Positions 17,927-25,209 of a stretch of 64,000 nt of DNA are shown here, piece after piece. The stretch is from Enterobacter asburiae (GTDB lineage: Bacteria; Pseudomonadota; Gammaproteobacteria; Enterobacterales; Enterobacteriaceae): the NCBI RefSeq assembly GCF_024599655.1, contig NZ_CP102247.1:4278001-4342000 (forward strand). Direction: 5' to 3'. The notes below the pieces were generated by a model. The model saw nothing but the letters and a program-made list of their open reading frames with translations, was not told the DNA's origin and did not search any database. The translations under genes were made by a program, and so were the position numbers. Every line of letters begins with the position of its first letter. The stretch's first letter is position 1.

Positions 17927-18934
17927 ATGAAGCGAAAAACGAAAGTGACGATGAACGATATTGCGCGGGCTGCGGGCGTGTCGCAGGCGACGGTATCGCT
18001 GGTGCTTAACCAGTCCCGCAACATCAAGCTCAGCGACGACACCCGCCAGCGGGTGATTGGCGTCGCTACCGAACTCGGCTACGACCGCCTCCCCGCCGTT
18101 CACGCCCCGCGCAACCAGGAAGAGATCGCCCTGCTGGTCAGCTCCATGCAGAGCTTCGACCCGTTTATCGACGCCATCAGCCAGGCGCGGGAAGCCGCGT
18201 GGCGCAACGAGACCCTGCTCACCGTCTACGACTACGGCGACGATATCGAGCTGGCCCTGAACATCATCCGCCAGCTGGAGAAGCGCAACTGCATCGGGAT
18301 TATTCTCGCGTCCCCGGTCACCACGCTGGTGGACATGACGGCCTTCCAGGACTGCACCCGCATCCCGCTGGTGCTGCTCAACCAGCGCGACCCCGGCTCC
18401 CCGCTGCTGCCGTCGTTTATCCCGGACGACTACGCCAACGCTTTTCAGGTGACTAAACATCTCATCGCCTGCGGGGCCACGCGCATCGCCCACATCACCG
18501 GGGAGAGCTGGATGGAGGCCTCGCGCCAGCGTCTGGCGGGCTACCGGGCGGCGCTGCAGCAGGCCGGACTCGCGTGCGACGACGGACTGGTGCGCCAGAC
18601 CAACTGGCAGTTCAGCGAGTCTTTTACCGCCACCACCTCCCTGCTGGAACTGGCCGAGCGCCCGGACGCCATCTTCTGCGCCAGCGACTGGCTGGCGATC
18701 GGCTGCTATCAGGCGCTGGCGGTGAACGGCGTGCGCATCCCGCAGGACATGCTGCTGGCGGGCTACGACGACCAGAAGATTTCCGAGCAGCTCACCCCGC
18801 CGCTGACCAGCATCCAGTTGCCTTACAGCGAGCTGGGACGGCTGGCGGTGGAGTACCTGTGCAATCAGGAAGATGCCGCCACGCACGTGACGCTGGCGGG
18901 CAGGCTGAAGGTGCGCGCCTCAAGCCTCGTCTGA
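17927..18934 (+). CDS. LacI-family transcriptional regulator
   Basis: A 335-residue repressor: N-terminal helix-turn-helix and hinge (TMNDIARAAGVSQATVSLVL, residues 8-27), then a periplasmic-binding-protein-like effector domain (IFCASDWLAIGCYQAL and GYDDQKISEQLTPPLTSI near the end). A GGAGAGGA ribosome site precedes the ATG. It is divergent from the glycosidase-symporter operon, which it most likely controls in response to the transported sugar. Its 3' end overlaps the convergent fosA by 15 bases. Confidence 0.93.
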   Translation: MKRKTKVTMNDIARAAGVSQATVSLVLNQSRNIKLSDDTRQRVIGVATELGYDRLPAVHAPRNQEEIALLVSSMQSFDPFIDAISQAREAAWRNETLLTVYDYGDDIELALNIIRQLEKRNCIGIILASPVTTLVDMTAFQDCTRIPLVLLNQRDPGSPLLPSFIPDDYANAFQVTKHLIACGATRIAHITGESWMEASRQRLAGYRAALQQAGLACDDGLVRQTNWQFSESFTATTSLLELAERPDAIFCASDWLAIGCYQALAVNGVRIPQDMLLAGYDDQKISEQLTPPLTSIQLPYSELGRLAVEYLCNQEDAATHVTLAGRLKVRASSLV

Positions 18935-19345
18935 GGTAAACACCATGCCCGCGTAGGGCTTCTCGCGACACGCCGCCAGCCGCGCGGCGAGGCTGCCGAC
19001 GTGCAGCTCCAGCTTGTGCCCGTCCGGGTCGAGAAAATAGAACGATGCCCCCTCGCTTTTGTTCTGCTTCCAGACGGTGACGCCCGCCTGCTCAAGCCTT
19101 TGCGAGAACGGTTCAAAGTCCTCTTCCGCTACGGTAAACGCGTAATGGGTGTAGTCGCTCTCCTGCGGCGACACGTACTGGCGCGCCTCGTCGTACGACA
19201 GGCAGACCCACAGATCGCCGCAGGTGAGGTAGGCCCCGGTATTCCAACGGGCGTGCAGCGCAAGCCCCAGCAGCTCGTGCCAGAAGGTGACGCTTTTTTG
19301 CAGGTCGCTGACCGCGAGGGTCAGATGGTTGAGTGATTGCAGCAT
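18920..19345 (-). CDS. fosA: Fosfomycin resistance glutathione transferase FosA
   Basis: A 141-residue Mn(II)/K(+)-dependent VOC enzyme that adds glutathione to the fosfomycin epoxide. Metal ligands His7 (LNHLTLAV), His67 (DYTHYAFTV) and Glu113 (HKLELHVG) are present, with catalytic Thr9. The ATG at 19345 gives the exact family length and has AAGGGC upstream; longer upstream starts in this frame run into the trpS2 leader. The sequence is very close to what I recall for chromosomal FosA of the E. cloacae complex. It is convergent with lacI and divergent from the trpS2 leader. Confidence 0.96.
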   Translation of the reverse strand: MLQSLNHLTLAVSDLQKSVTFWHELLGLALHARWNTGAYLTCGDLWVCLSYDEARQYVSPQESDYTHYAFTVAEEDFEPFSQRLEQAGVTVWKQNKSEGASFYFLDPDGHKLELHVGSLAARLAACREKPYAGMVFTSDEA

Positions 19346-19390
19346 GACGTGCCCTTTTGTTTTTCGCGCCGGACGTGGTACGGTAAAGAG

Positions 19391-19444
19391 ATGAACATAA
19401 ACCACGCCGTGCTCACCGTAAACCGCTGGTGGCTGCCTTCTTAA
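19391..19444 (+). CDS. Trp-Trp leader peptide for trpS2 attenuation
   Basis: A 17-codon ORF, MNINHAVLTVNRWWLPS, with tandem Trp codons (19427-19432) twelve bases before its stop. It is followed by alternative hairpins: GGCGGC at 19446-19451 can pair with the leader's own GCTGCC or with GCCGCC at 19480-19485, and the latter can instead form the terminator stem. This is the layout of ribosome-mediated tryptophan attenuation, here placed before a tryptophanyl-tRNA synthetase. The ribosome site is poor (AAAGAG directly abuts the ATG), which lowers confidence slightly. Confidence 0.78.
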   Translation: MNINHAVLTVNRWWLPS

Positions 19445-19478
19445 AGGCGGCACGGAGTAGTTTTCCCCATTTTCAGAT

Positions 19479-19507
19479 AGCCGCCGAAAGGCGGCTTTCA
19501 CATTTTT
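19479..19507 (+). terminator. Attenuator hairpin upstream of trpS2
   Basis: Stem AGCCGCC (19479-19485), GAAA tetraloop, GGCGGCT (19490-19496), then TTCACATTTTT. The 5' arm also complements GGCGGC at 19446-19451, giving a competing antiterminator when a ribosome stalls at the tandem Trp codons. Confidence 0.8.
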
Positions 19508-19544
19508 AAGACCCCTTTCGGCAACTGCACATTAAGGAGTCTTT

Positions 19545-20546
19545 ATGAACGCACCCACCATCCTCACCGGCGACCGCCCAACCGGCCCGCTGCACCTTGG
19601 CCACTTCGTCGGATCGCTGCGTCAGCGCGTGGCGCTCCAGCAAACGCACAACCAGTTTGTGCTGATTGCCGACCTGCAGGGGCTGACCGACAACGGCAGC
19701 AACCCGCAGAAGATCCGCGACAACATCCCCGAAGTACTGGCCGACTACCTCGCCGCCGGCATCGACCCGAACCTGACCACGATCTGCCTGCAGTCCGCCC
19801 TGCCCGCCCTCGCCGAGCTGACGATGCTGTATATGAACATCGTCACCGTCGCCCGCGTGGAGCGTAACCCGACGGTGAAAAACGAGATTGCGCAGAAGGG
19901 CTTTGCCCGCTCGCTGCCGGTCGGGTTTATGGCCTACCCCATCAGCCAGGCGGCGGACATCACCGCGTTTAAGGCCGAGTGCGTGCCCGTCGGCGACGAC
20001 CAGCTGCCGATGATTGAGCAGACCAACGAGATTGTGCACAAGATGAACAGCCTGCTGCCCGCCCCGGTGCTGCGCCACTGCAAGGCGATGCTGAGCGACA
20101 CCAGCCGCCTGCCCGGCATCGACGGCAGCGCCAAGATGTCGAAATCGCTGGGCAACACGCTGCACCTTTCGGCCAGCGAAGAGACCATTCACCGTGCGGT
20201 CAGCGCGATGTACACCGACCCGAACCATCTGAAGGTGAGCGACCCGGGGCAGATTGAGGGGAACGTGGTGTTTACCTACCTGGACGCGTTTCATCCGGAC
20301 AAGGAGAAAGTGGCGACGATGAAGGCGCACTATCAGGCGGGCGGGCTGGGCGACCGGGTTTGCAAGAACGAGCTGGAGGGGTGTTTGCAGGAGCTGATTG
20401 CGCCGATGCGGGAACGGAGGGCGATGTACATTCAGGATAAGGGCGAGCTGATGGCGATGCTGAAGCGCGGGACGGAACGGGCGCAGGGGGTGACGCAGGA
20501 GACGTTGAGGGAGGTGAAGGTTGGGCTGGGGGTGCCGGTGTTTTGA
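19545..20546 (+). CDS. trpS2: Tryptophanyl-tRNA synthetase, second copy
   Basis: A 333-residue class I synthetase charging tRNA-Trp. The HIGH-type motif is HLGH (17-20, after GPLHLG) and the KMSKS loop is KMSKS at 197-201 (DGSAKMSKSLGN). TAAGGAG lies eight bases upstream of the ATG. The housekeeping enterobacterial trpS is in the dam-rpe-gph operon, so this is a paralogue; in other bacteria second TrpRS copies give resistance to indolmycin-type inhibitors. The Trp-coding leader implies induction when charged tRNA-Trp falls. Confidence 0.93.
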   Translation: MNAPTILTGDRPTGPLHLGHFVGSLRQRVALQQTHNQFVLIADLQGLTDNGSNPQKIRDNIPEVLADYLAAGIDPNLTTICLQSALPALAELTMLYMNIVTVARVERNPTVKNEIAQKGFARSLPVGFMAYPISQAADITAFKAECVPVGDDQLPMIEQTNEIVHKMNSLLPAPVLRHCKAMLSDTSRLPGIDGSAKMSKSLGNTLHLSASEETIHRAVSAMYTDPNHLKVSDPGQIEGNVVFTYLDAFHPDKEKVATMKAHYQAGGLGDRVCKNELEGCLQELIAPMRERRAMYIQDKGELMAMLKRGTERAQGVTQETLREVKVGLGVPVF

Positions 20547-20560
20547 AATAACGTCATGCA

Positions 20561-20587
20561 GCGTATGTATTCAAATAATACATGCGC
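20561..20587 (+). terminator. Hairpin downstream of trpS2
   Basis: Arms GCGTATGTATT (20561-20571) and AATACATGCGC (20577-20587) with a five-base loop and one G-T pair. It lies 15 bases after the trpS2 stop but lacks a strong T tract, so termination is only probable. The rest of the AT-rich gap to 20797 shows nothing further that I recognise. Confidence 0.4.
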
Positions 20588-20797
20588 TTCATAATATTAT
20601 TTACCGGCAATTCAGCGAATATTACATTTATAATTAACAGGAACCATTACTATCGCTTCTTTAAAAGATGACTAATATCAATCTGGATATTTATTTCGGA
20701 TTTTAGCCCGGTTTAATAACCACTTTATGTATATTCGCCATACAGTCTAAAACCTAGCATTGCTGCATTTACTCTTCTGCCCCAACAAGGAATTGTC

Positions 20798-21280
20798 ATG
20801 CAGTTTTATACCAATGAATTTACCGCTGAGTTAAAAGCGGAAATAGATCGTTCGCCGTTTTCCGTTGAAGAACTGGCCGCCATGCCTGATGACGCGCGCG
20901 CCATCATTGCCGAACAGGAAGCCTTTCATCGACAACATCCCGTCACCGCCATCTGGCGGATCGCCACGGCTGGCAGCCAGACCCGAATGGGCGGCGTGGT
21001 TCTTCCCGTCGATCGCGAAACCACAGTGCTCATAGACGATGGCAGTTACACCAGCCTGATTGTCGAAGGAGACTGTGTGGCCTATCCGGATGGAACGCTC
21101 GCCAAGATTATGACCTCATCAGGAACCGCTTTTACGTGGAAAGGACACGGCGTTGCCCTTGTAGGTAGCCTCCTTGATAACGATGACGAGATTATCAGCA
21201 CACCGCTCGGCAGTATTTATCTGGTCACCCGCGAAGGTATTCCACCTCAAGAGGACTTCTTAACCTGGCCCGGAGAATAG
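20798..21280 (+). CDS. PAAR-like protein of a type VI effector cassette
   Basis: A 160-residue protein with a PAAR-type beta-repeat core: GSQTRMGGVV (59-68), VEGDCVAYPDGTLAKI and GVALVGSLLDNDDEIIST, the spacing seen in PAAR spike-tip proteins. The N-terminal 50 residues are helical and not recognised. AAGGAA precedes the ATG. It ends three bases before the toxin gene, so it is probably the spike-tip or loading partner for that effector. No type VI structural genes are in the window. Confidence 0.7.
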   Translation: MQFYTNEFTAELKAEIDRSPFSVEELAAMPDDARAIIAEQEAFHRQHPVTAIWRIATAGSQTRMGGVVLPVDRETTVLIDDGSYTSLIVEGDCVAYPDGTLAKIMTSSGTAFTWKGHGVALVGSLLDNDDEIISTPLGSIYLVTREGIPPQEDFLTWPGE

Positions 21281-21283
21281 GCC

Positions 21284-22858
21284 ATGGGCTACCGTTCCGA
21301 TAACCATGGACGCGGTCAGGCTCTGCACGGCGACAGAACAACCACAGGCGCAATATGCTGCACCACTCTGCCCAACTGCACCGAGCACGGTCGCGGCATC
21401 GTTCGTGTTGGGGATAAAACCACGGCATGCCCTAAATGCGGCAAACAGGGCGTGATTGCCAACGGTGAGCCACGCGTCAACTGGATGGGGCAATCCTCAG
21501 CCGTCGATGGTTCTCTCGTCATTTGTGGCTGCCCGCACGGAACCAACCGCGTGATTGCCCCATCGGGAGAGTGGCTAGGATCCGGTCCCTCTCCTGAACA
21601 GATCGCACAGGAAAAGCATCAGGCCATGCTCGCAGCACGCCGAAAAGAGGAAGAGGCCGAAGCGCTGCGACAAGCAGAAGAACGCGATCGCAACCGGGTC
21701 TTTGCGAAATCCTGCCTGCGCGGTGAAGGCTGTAACGATGCAGGCACCGGAAGTGAGCCACACACCAACTTCGCCGAGATGGCATTTTACCAGGCCATAC
21801 CCAACGACGCCGCGCAGCACGCTCAGGCGGCAAAGCGTAAGGCGCTCCCAAAGCCGAAGCAACGCAGCGCGCTTTATCTTTGGTGGAATGGGCATCACGA
21901 GGAGATGGACTATCAGGCTGCCGTTGCAGCCGAAGAAAGGGCCTGGACCGCGCGGAACGCGATAGCCGATGCCAGCGAACTCGTACTGGTTGGCGGGCGT
22001 ACTGTCATTTCCGGCACATGGGCCGTGCGCGGCGCTGCACTTGGCGAGATAGCCACGGGAGGCCTTGGTGCACCTGTCGCAGGGCTGCTGATAGGGATGT
22101 ATCCCGGCAAGCTGAACGACGGCGAGCAGGATTTTATCGATCGGATGCGCGCCGAACAAATGCGGGAAGCCCCTACCCGCGTTCGCTTCACCTGGGAGAA
22201 CGACACCAGCGGCAACCCGACACCGCGCGGCTGGCATACGCCGCCGGGCAAGGACAGCGTGCGCGTTCGCAGGATGGAGTGGGATAGCCAACGCCAGGCG
22301 TACACCTTTACCACCGAAGAAGACCCGGGTATCACCCTCATCTGGACACCGGACCGCACCGGAGAGAGTAAGCCGTGGGATACGGGCAACCACAACCCGG
22401 TACGGATACCGAACCCGGTTGTGGTTGATCCGCTGCCGGAGGATACGGGGATTGGTGTGACGACCAGCCCGACACCGGAAGAAAAGACGTTTGCGGATTA
22501 TATTCTGATTCTACCGGTAGGCGGGGTGCCGCCGATTTATGTCTATCTCAGCGGGAAACGTCGCAGTGGATTACCTGAAGATGGACATGATTATCAGCAA
22601 GCACCAAAAACCAGCGAAATTACAGGATTAAGTGGTTTAAGAGAGGTGAAAGCGAAAACGCCCAAACAAGGTGGTAGTGGTAAAAGGGCAAGATGGGTTG
22701 ATTCGAAAGGACGAAGAATATATGAATGGGATTCTCAGCATGGCGAACTCGAAGAATACAGAGCTAGTGACGGCGAGCATCTCGGCTCCATTGATTATAA
22801 AACTGGTGAAATTTTGAAACCTGCCGTAAAAGGTAGAAATATTAAATCTTATTTATGA
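21284..22858 (+). CDS. PAAR effector with C-terminal colicin-E3-type 16S rRNase domain
   Basis: A 524-residue polymorphic toxin. Residues 1-100 form a Cys-containing PAAR/DUF4150-like tip (GDKTTACPKCGKQGVIANG, CGCPHGTNRVIAP); a charged helix follows (110-145); the middle carries an S-type-pyocin-like segment (TRVRFTWENDTSGNPTPRGW, 298 onward); the last ~95 residues match the colicin E3/E4/E6/cloacin rRNase. All catalytic positions are kept: Asp483, His486, Glu490 (YEWDSQHGELE) and Arg518 (GRNIKSYL). The predicted action is cleavage of 16S rRNA in the decoding site. The cognate immunity gene follows directly. Confidence 0.9.
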   Translation: MGYRSDNHGRGQALHGDRTTTGAICCTTLPNCTEHGRGIVRVGDKTTACPKCGKQGVIANGEPRVNWMGQSSAVDGSLVICGCPHGTNRVIAPSGEWLGSGPSPEQIAQEKHQAMLAARRKEEEAEALRQAEERDRNRVFAKSCLRGEGCNDAGTGSEPHTNFAEMAFYQAIPNDAAQHAQAAKRKALPKPKQRSALYLWWNGHHEEMDYQAAVAAEERAWTARNAIADASELVLVGGRTVISGTWAVRGAALGEIATGGLGAPVAGLLIGMYPGKLNDGEQDFIDRMRAEQMREAPTRVRFTWENDTSGNPTPRGWHTPPGKDSVRVRRMEWDSQRQAYTFTTEEDPGITLIWTPDRTGESKPWDTGNHNPVRIPNPVVVDPLPEDTGIGVTTSPTPEEKTFADYILILPVGGVPPIYVYLSGKRRSGLPEDGHDYQQAPKTSEITGLSGLREVKAKTPKQGGSGKRARWVDSKGRRIYEWDSQHGELEEYRASDGEHLGSIDYKTGEILKPAVKGRNIKSYL

Positions 22859-22866
22859 GGCTTATT

Positions 22867-23124
22867 ATGGGATTAAGATTAAGATTACAGTGGTATGATA
22901 AAGAAACTGAGCTAGGTGAAGGAAATGAATTTTCTTTAGATTTTGGCGATGATGCTCAGATCATGACAAAAGATCTTGGCCTACCAACAAAGGGGAACGT
23001 TAATAATGGTTTTTTTGATGTTGAACCCGAATGGATACCCATTCTCCAACCCCACTTCTTACATAAAATAACCCCCGCTATTTATGACTATCAGGTTTCT
23101 TTTGACTATAGGGATAAATGGTGA
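22867..23124 (+). CDS. Colicin E3/cloacin-type immunity protein
   Basis: An 85-residue acidic protein closely resembling Im3: MGLRLRLQWYDKETE, then FGDDAQIM, NVNNGFFDVEPEWIPILQPH and VSFDYRDKW at the C-terminus. The start at 22867 has GAGG six bases upstream and gives the family length; an ATG at 22855 overlapping the toxin stop would add four residues. It should bind and block the E3-type rRNase of the preceding gene. Base composition drops sharply here compared with the toxin core. Confidence 0.93.
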   Translation: MGLRLRLQWYDKETELGEGNEFSLDFGDDAQIMTKDLGLPTKGNVNNGFFDVEPEWIPILQPHFLHKITPAIYDYQVSFDYRDKW

Positions 23125-23173
23125 GAGGCATTGCCCGATAATCGTATCGGGCAAACTAAAAATCTCCATCAAG

Positions 23174-23362
23174 ATGAAAAAGATCAATCAAAAAATCAGA
23201 GGAGAGCCTCTTCCCTTATCCCTACAATATATGGAGTCGGTAAAAAAACGGTATGAGACACATCGCATTAATCCTATAAAACAGGGCGGCGCTGTATATG
23301 ATCTAGATAATATGAGCATAACAACACCTAAACATCATATTGATATACATCGAGGAAATTAG
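23174..23362 (+). pseudogene. Orphan C-terminal tip of a colicin/pyocin HNH DNase
   Basis: A 62-codon ORF whose last ~35 residues match the H-N-H end of colicin E9-type DNases: KRYETHRINPIKQGGAVYD then ITTPKHHIDIHRGN. Only the end of the toxin domain exists, with no transport or receptor part. The tandem His of the family (ELHH) reads ETHR, so the general-base His is Arg, while the metal-ligand His residues remain. It is immediately followed by its matching immunity gene. This fits an orphan toxin tip left by recombinational replacement of effector C-termini. Confidence 0.8.
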
Positions 23363-23363
23363 G

Positions 23364-23615
23364 ATGAAAACCATCAGCCATTATACTGAAAGTGAATTTC
23401 TATCCTTAGTACAAAAAATATGCTCTGCCAATTGTGAAACAGAGGAAAATGGTAATTGTCAGGTTAGAGAGTTCGAACGGCTTGCAGAGCATCCCTCAGG
23501 TGCAGATCTTATTTTTTATCCCGAAGATGCAAAAGATGATAGCCCAGAAGGCGTTGTCCATGAAGTAAAAGAGTGGCGTCAGCGTCGTGATAAACCTTGC
23601 TTCAAGTCTGAGTGA
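23364..23615 (+). CDS. Colicin E9/pyocin-type DNase immunity protein
   Basis: An 83-residue four-helix Im2/Im7/Im9-family protein: ISHYTESEFLSLVQKIC, then the conserved LAEHPSGADLIFYPED motif whose two tyrosine/phenylalanine positions contact the DNase, and DDSPEGVVHEVKEWR. GAGGAAATTAGG precedes the ATG, only two bases after the orphan DNase tip stop. It probably still protects against DNase effectors delivered by relatives. Confidence 0.93.
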   Translation: MKTISHYTESEFLSLVQKICSANCETEENGNCQVREFERLAEHPSGADLIFYPEDAKDDSPEGVVHEVKEWRQRRDKPCFKSE

Positions 23616-23633
23616 TTCTTTAGGATTAAAACA

Positions 23634-23885
23634 ATGATCGTTTACTCTATAGATGTATACAGTAAAACAGATGAACTTTTACTTTATGAAATCATAATCT
23701 CTCAGCGAAATGTAGCTGCGCTGTATGACATTATGGGTATTTCAGATGAAGATGAAGCCGACTTCACGTATGGCATAGGTGTTTATAATATAAATGAAAA
23801 ACAGGCACATCTTTTAGAAAAACTCATAGGTAAAACATTCTACTCGGACGATTTAATTTTTCAGCTTTCAGGAGGAGATCTTTAA
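23634..23885 (+). CDS. Small acidic protein, probable orphan immunity gene
   Basis: An 83-residue acidic protein (IVYSIDVYSKTDELLLYEI, then QAHLLEKLIGKTFYSDD). The pattern resembles small DUF7683-like proteins from toxin-immunity arrays, a weak match from memory. It lies 18 bases after the Im9-like gene, co-directional and AT-rich like other immunity genes. A third immunity gene without its toxin is the simplest reading; function is not shown by any motif. Confidence 0.55.
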   Translation: MIVYSIDVYSKTDELLLYEIIISQRNVAALYDIMGISDEDEADFTYGIGVYNINEKQAHLLEKLIGKTFYSDDLIFQLSGGDL

Positions 23886-24216
23886 ATGAAGATTAAATAT
23901 ACAATGCCCTTTTTCTCATTTCGAAAACCTAAGAATTTACATCTGGACGGTACTTTATAGCTCTAAATCCTGAAACGAGAAAAAAAGCTTACGTTTAAAC
24001 TATAGGGCGGACTTATACAGATGATTACAAACATGAGGCAATGATTGTTTATTTAGGGAAAAGTCATAACGAATTGGTAGATGCAGGATTTATTTCATGG
24101 AAAACATATCCAAAGGGACATTCAGGCTCTATGAACCAACACCTGGAAATGGCAAAAGAAGGCATCAATTTAAGTTTTTTGAGAGAAGCTCAAGCCCTTG
24201 TTGTGATAAACCATAA
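23886..24216 (+). pseudogene. Decayed small gene in the immunity array
   Basis: An ATG at 23886 begins MKIKYTMPFFSFRKPK and stops after 24 codons. A frameshift near 23948 restores YFIALNPETRKKAYV, then an in-frame TAA (23996-23998) interrupts a frame continuing TIGRTYTDDYKHEAMIVYLGKS to SFLREAQALVVIN. It appears to be one gene broken by a frameshift and a stop. From about 24150 the frame runs into the unrelated ORF at 24229. Identity unknown; position suggests a former immunity or toxin-accessory gene. Confidence 0.5.
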
Positions 24217-24228
24217 ATTGAAGCCGAT

Positions 24229-24504
24229 TTGCATATTTGTGGTATGGACGGCGAAGACCTACAGGAAGACTGCGAAGAAGCGTTTGGCGTTCAGCTTGCC
24301 ACGCAAGAAGATGGCTATGTGAAAACATTCTCTCTTGCTGAGAATGAGTATCTGTTTACGGGCGAGGGTAGAGATTTTTTTGGTATCTGTCGGTTTATGC
24401 GCTGGATACGTGGCATACCCGAACCTGTTATATGCGATTTAACCGTTGGCGAACTTCACGCTGTGCTGGTTAAGGCTGTGAAAGAGCAGGTAAAGCACGA
24501 GTGA
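24229..24504 (+). pseudogene. Truncated DUF1493-like (acyl-carrier-like) protein
   Basis: A frame entered by a TTG at 24229 gives 91 residues (HICGMDGEDLQEDCEEAFGV near the N-terminus, DLTVGELHAVLVKAVKEQ at the end). The DLxIxGxDGxD pattern and late LTVGEL resemble DUF1493 proteins, which are longer at the N-terminus. The upstream frame has a stop at 24214 and no good start or ribosome site. Probably a fragment joined to the decayed gene before it. The family assignment is tentative. Confidence 0.4.
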
Positions 24505-24583
24505 TTTCTGAAGATTACGGGCATGGGATAACATGCCCGTATCGTTTTATTGCTTCAAGGATTACATGAGGTGGGAAACACAG

Positions 24584-25057
24584 TTACTCCGACATCGCCT
24601 TCCCTGTTCCACGTTTAACAGCCGGTATATCACCTGTATCATTCAGCGCTCCCGGAAACGTCTTCAACCACTGCGCGACTTTCTGCTTATTTATATTCAC
24701 CACACTCATACCTTCCAGGCATCCCCATAATTCTCTTGTATGCTGTGGCGTAATCACAATGCAGTCTTTCATGGCACGGATTTTTACGGGCATACCGTTG
24801 ATAAAGCCAGCGCGGGTTAACCAGTCCCCGCCGAGGAGAAGGTATTTCATGTCTATGCGTGCATACAGTTCGCAGCAGGCGGCACTGTCCTGAGGCGTTT
24901 CCGCGCGGGGATGAATGGGTGCCGCATTGGGCTGGTTGCCATGAAGGCGGCGGGCGCTGTTTTTGCGTACCAGCTCGCGGTTTTCAATCATGCCGGTGAA
25001 AGCGTCTGATTCTGTTTTGCAAACAGTAAACTCTGGCTTAAAATTCGTCGCAGCCAT
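24584..25057 (-). CDS. symE: SymE-family type I toxin
   Basis: A 157-residue protein (from the ATG at 25057, GGAG six bases upstream; an in-frame ATG at 25069 adds four residues). The C-terminal half has the SymE AbrB-like fold: LLLGGDWLTRAGFINGMPVK, then RAMKDCIVITP. SymE in E. coli is an SOS-induced toxin, first proposed to cleave RNA and later linked to nucleoid condensation. Here the -10 region has a LexA box and an antisense symR-like RNA covers the start, as in E. coli. It lies beside restriction genes, as E. coli symE lies beside hsd/mcr. Confidence 0.85.
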   Translation of the reverse strand: MAATNFKPEFTVCKTESDAFTGMIENRELVRKNSARRLHGNQPNAAPIHPRAETPQDSAACCELYARIDMKYLLLGGDWLTRAGFINGMPVKIRAMKDCIVITPQHTRELWGCLEGMSVVNINKQKVAQWLKTFPGALNDTGDIPAVKRGTGKAMSE

Positions 25058-25125
25058 TTTCAACTCCATCTTAGTTGTTTGTGGTTAGCGGTATGAGGGT
25101 GTTGCAGCACCTTCATATCGCGAAT
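25051..25125 (+). ncRNA. symR: SymR-like antisense RNA to symE
   Basis: The plus strand opposite the symE start matches my recollection of E. coli SymR: TTGTGGTTAGCG is followed by a long hairpin with 14-base arms (25088-25101 and 25108-25121) and a six-base loop. A sigma-70-like promoter TTGCAA (25017-25022), 16 bases, TAAAAT (25039-25044) predicts a start near 25051. The RNA would cover the symE ribosome site and 5' leader. Ends are approximate. Confidence 0.65.
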
Positions 25126-25182
25126 TCTTCGTTAAATATTCCTTGATACTTCCTTCGCCGTTCGGCGTAATTTCTGGTGCTT

Positions 25183-25209
25183 ATTATACAGGACTGAATA
25201 TAAATACAG
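25183..25209 (-). promoter_or_regulatory. symE promoter with LexA (SOS) box
   Basis: CTGAATATAAATACAG (25194-25209) fits the LexA consensus CTG-N10-CAG with an AT-only core. On the minus strand TATAAT (25183-25188) lies directly downstream, so bound LexA would cover the -35/-10 spacer. The predicted symE leader is about 120 bases and fully contains the symR target. Confidence 0.7.

Noticed and set aside
19346..19501. Longer FosA N-terminus reading back through the trpS2 leader
   Set aside because: The family is 141 residues from the ATG at 19345; the upstream frame is the complement of the leader and attenuator.
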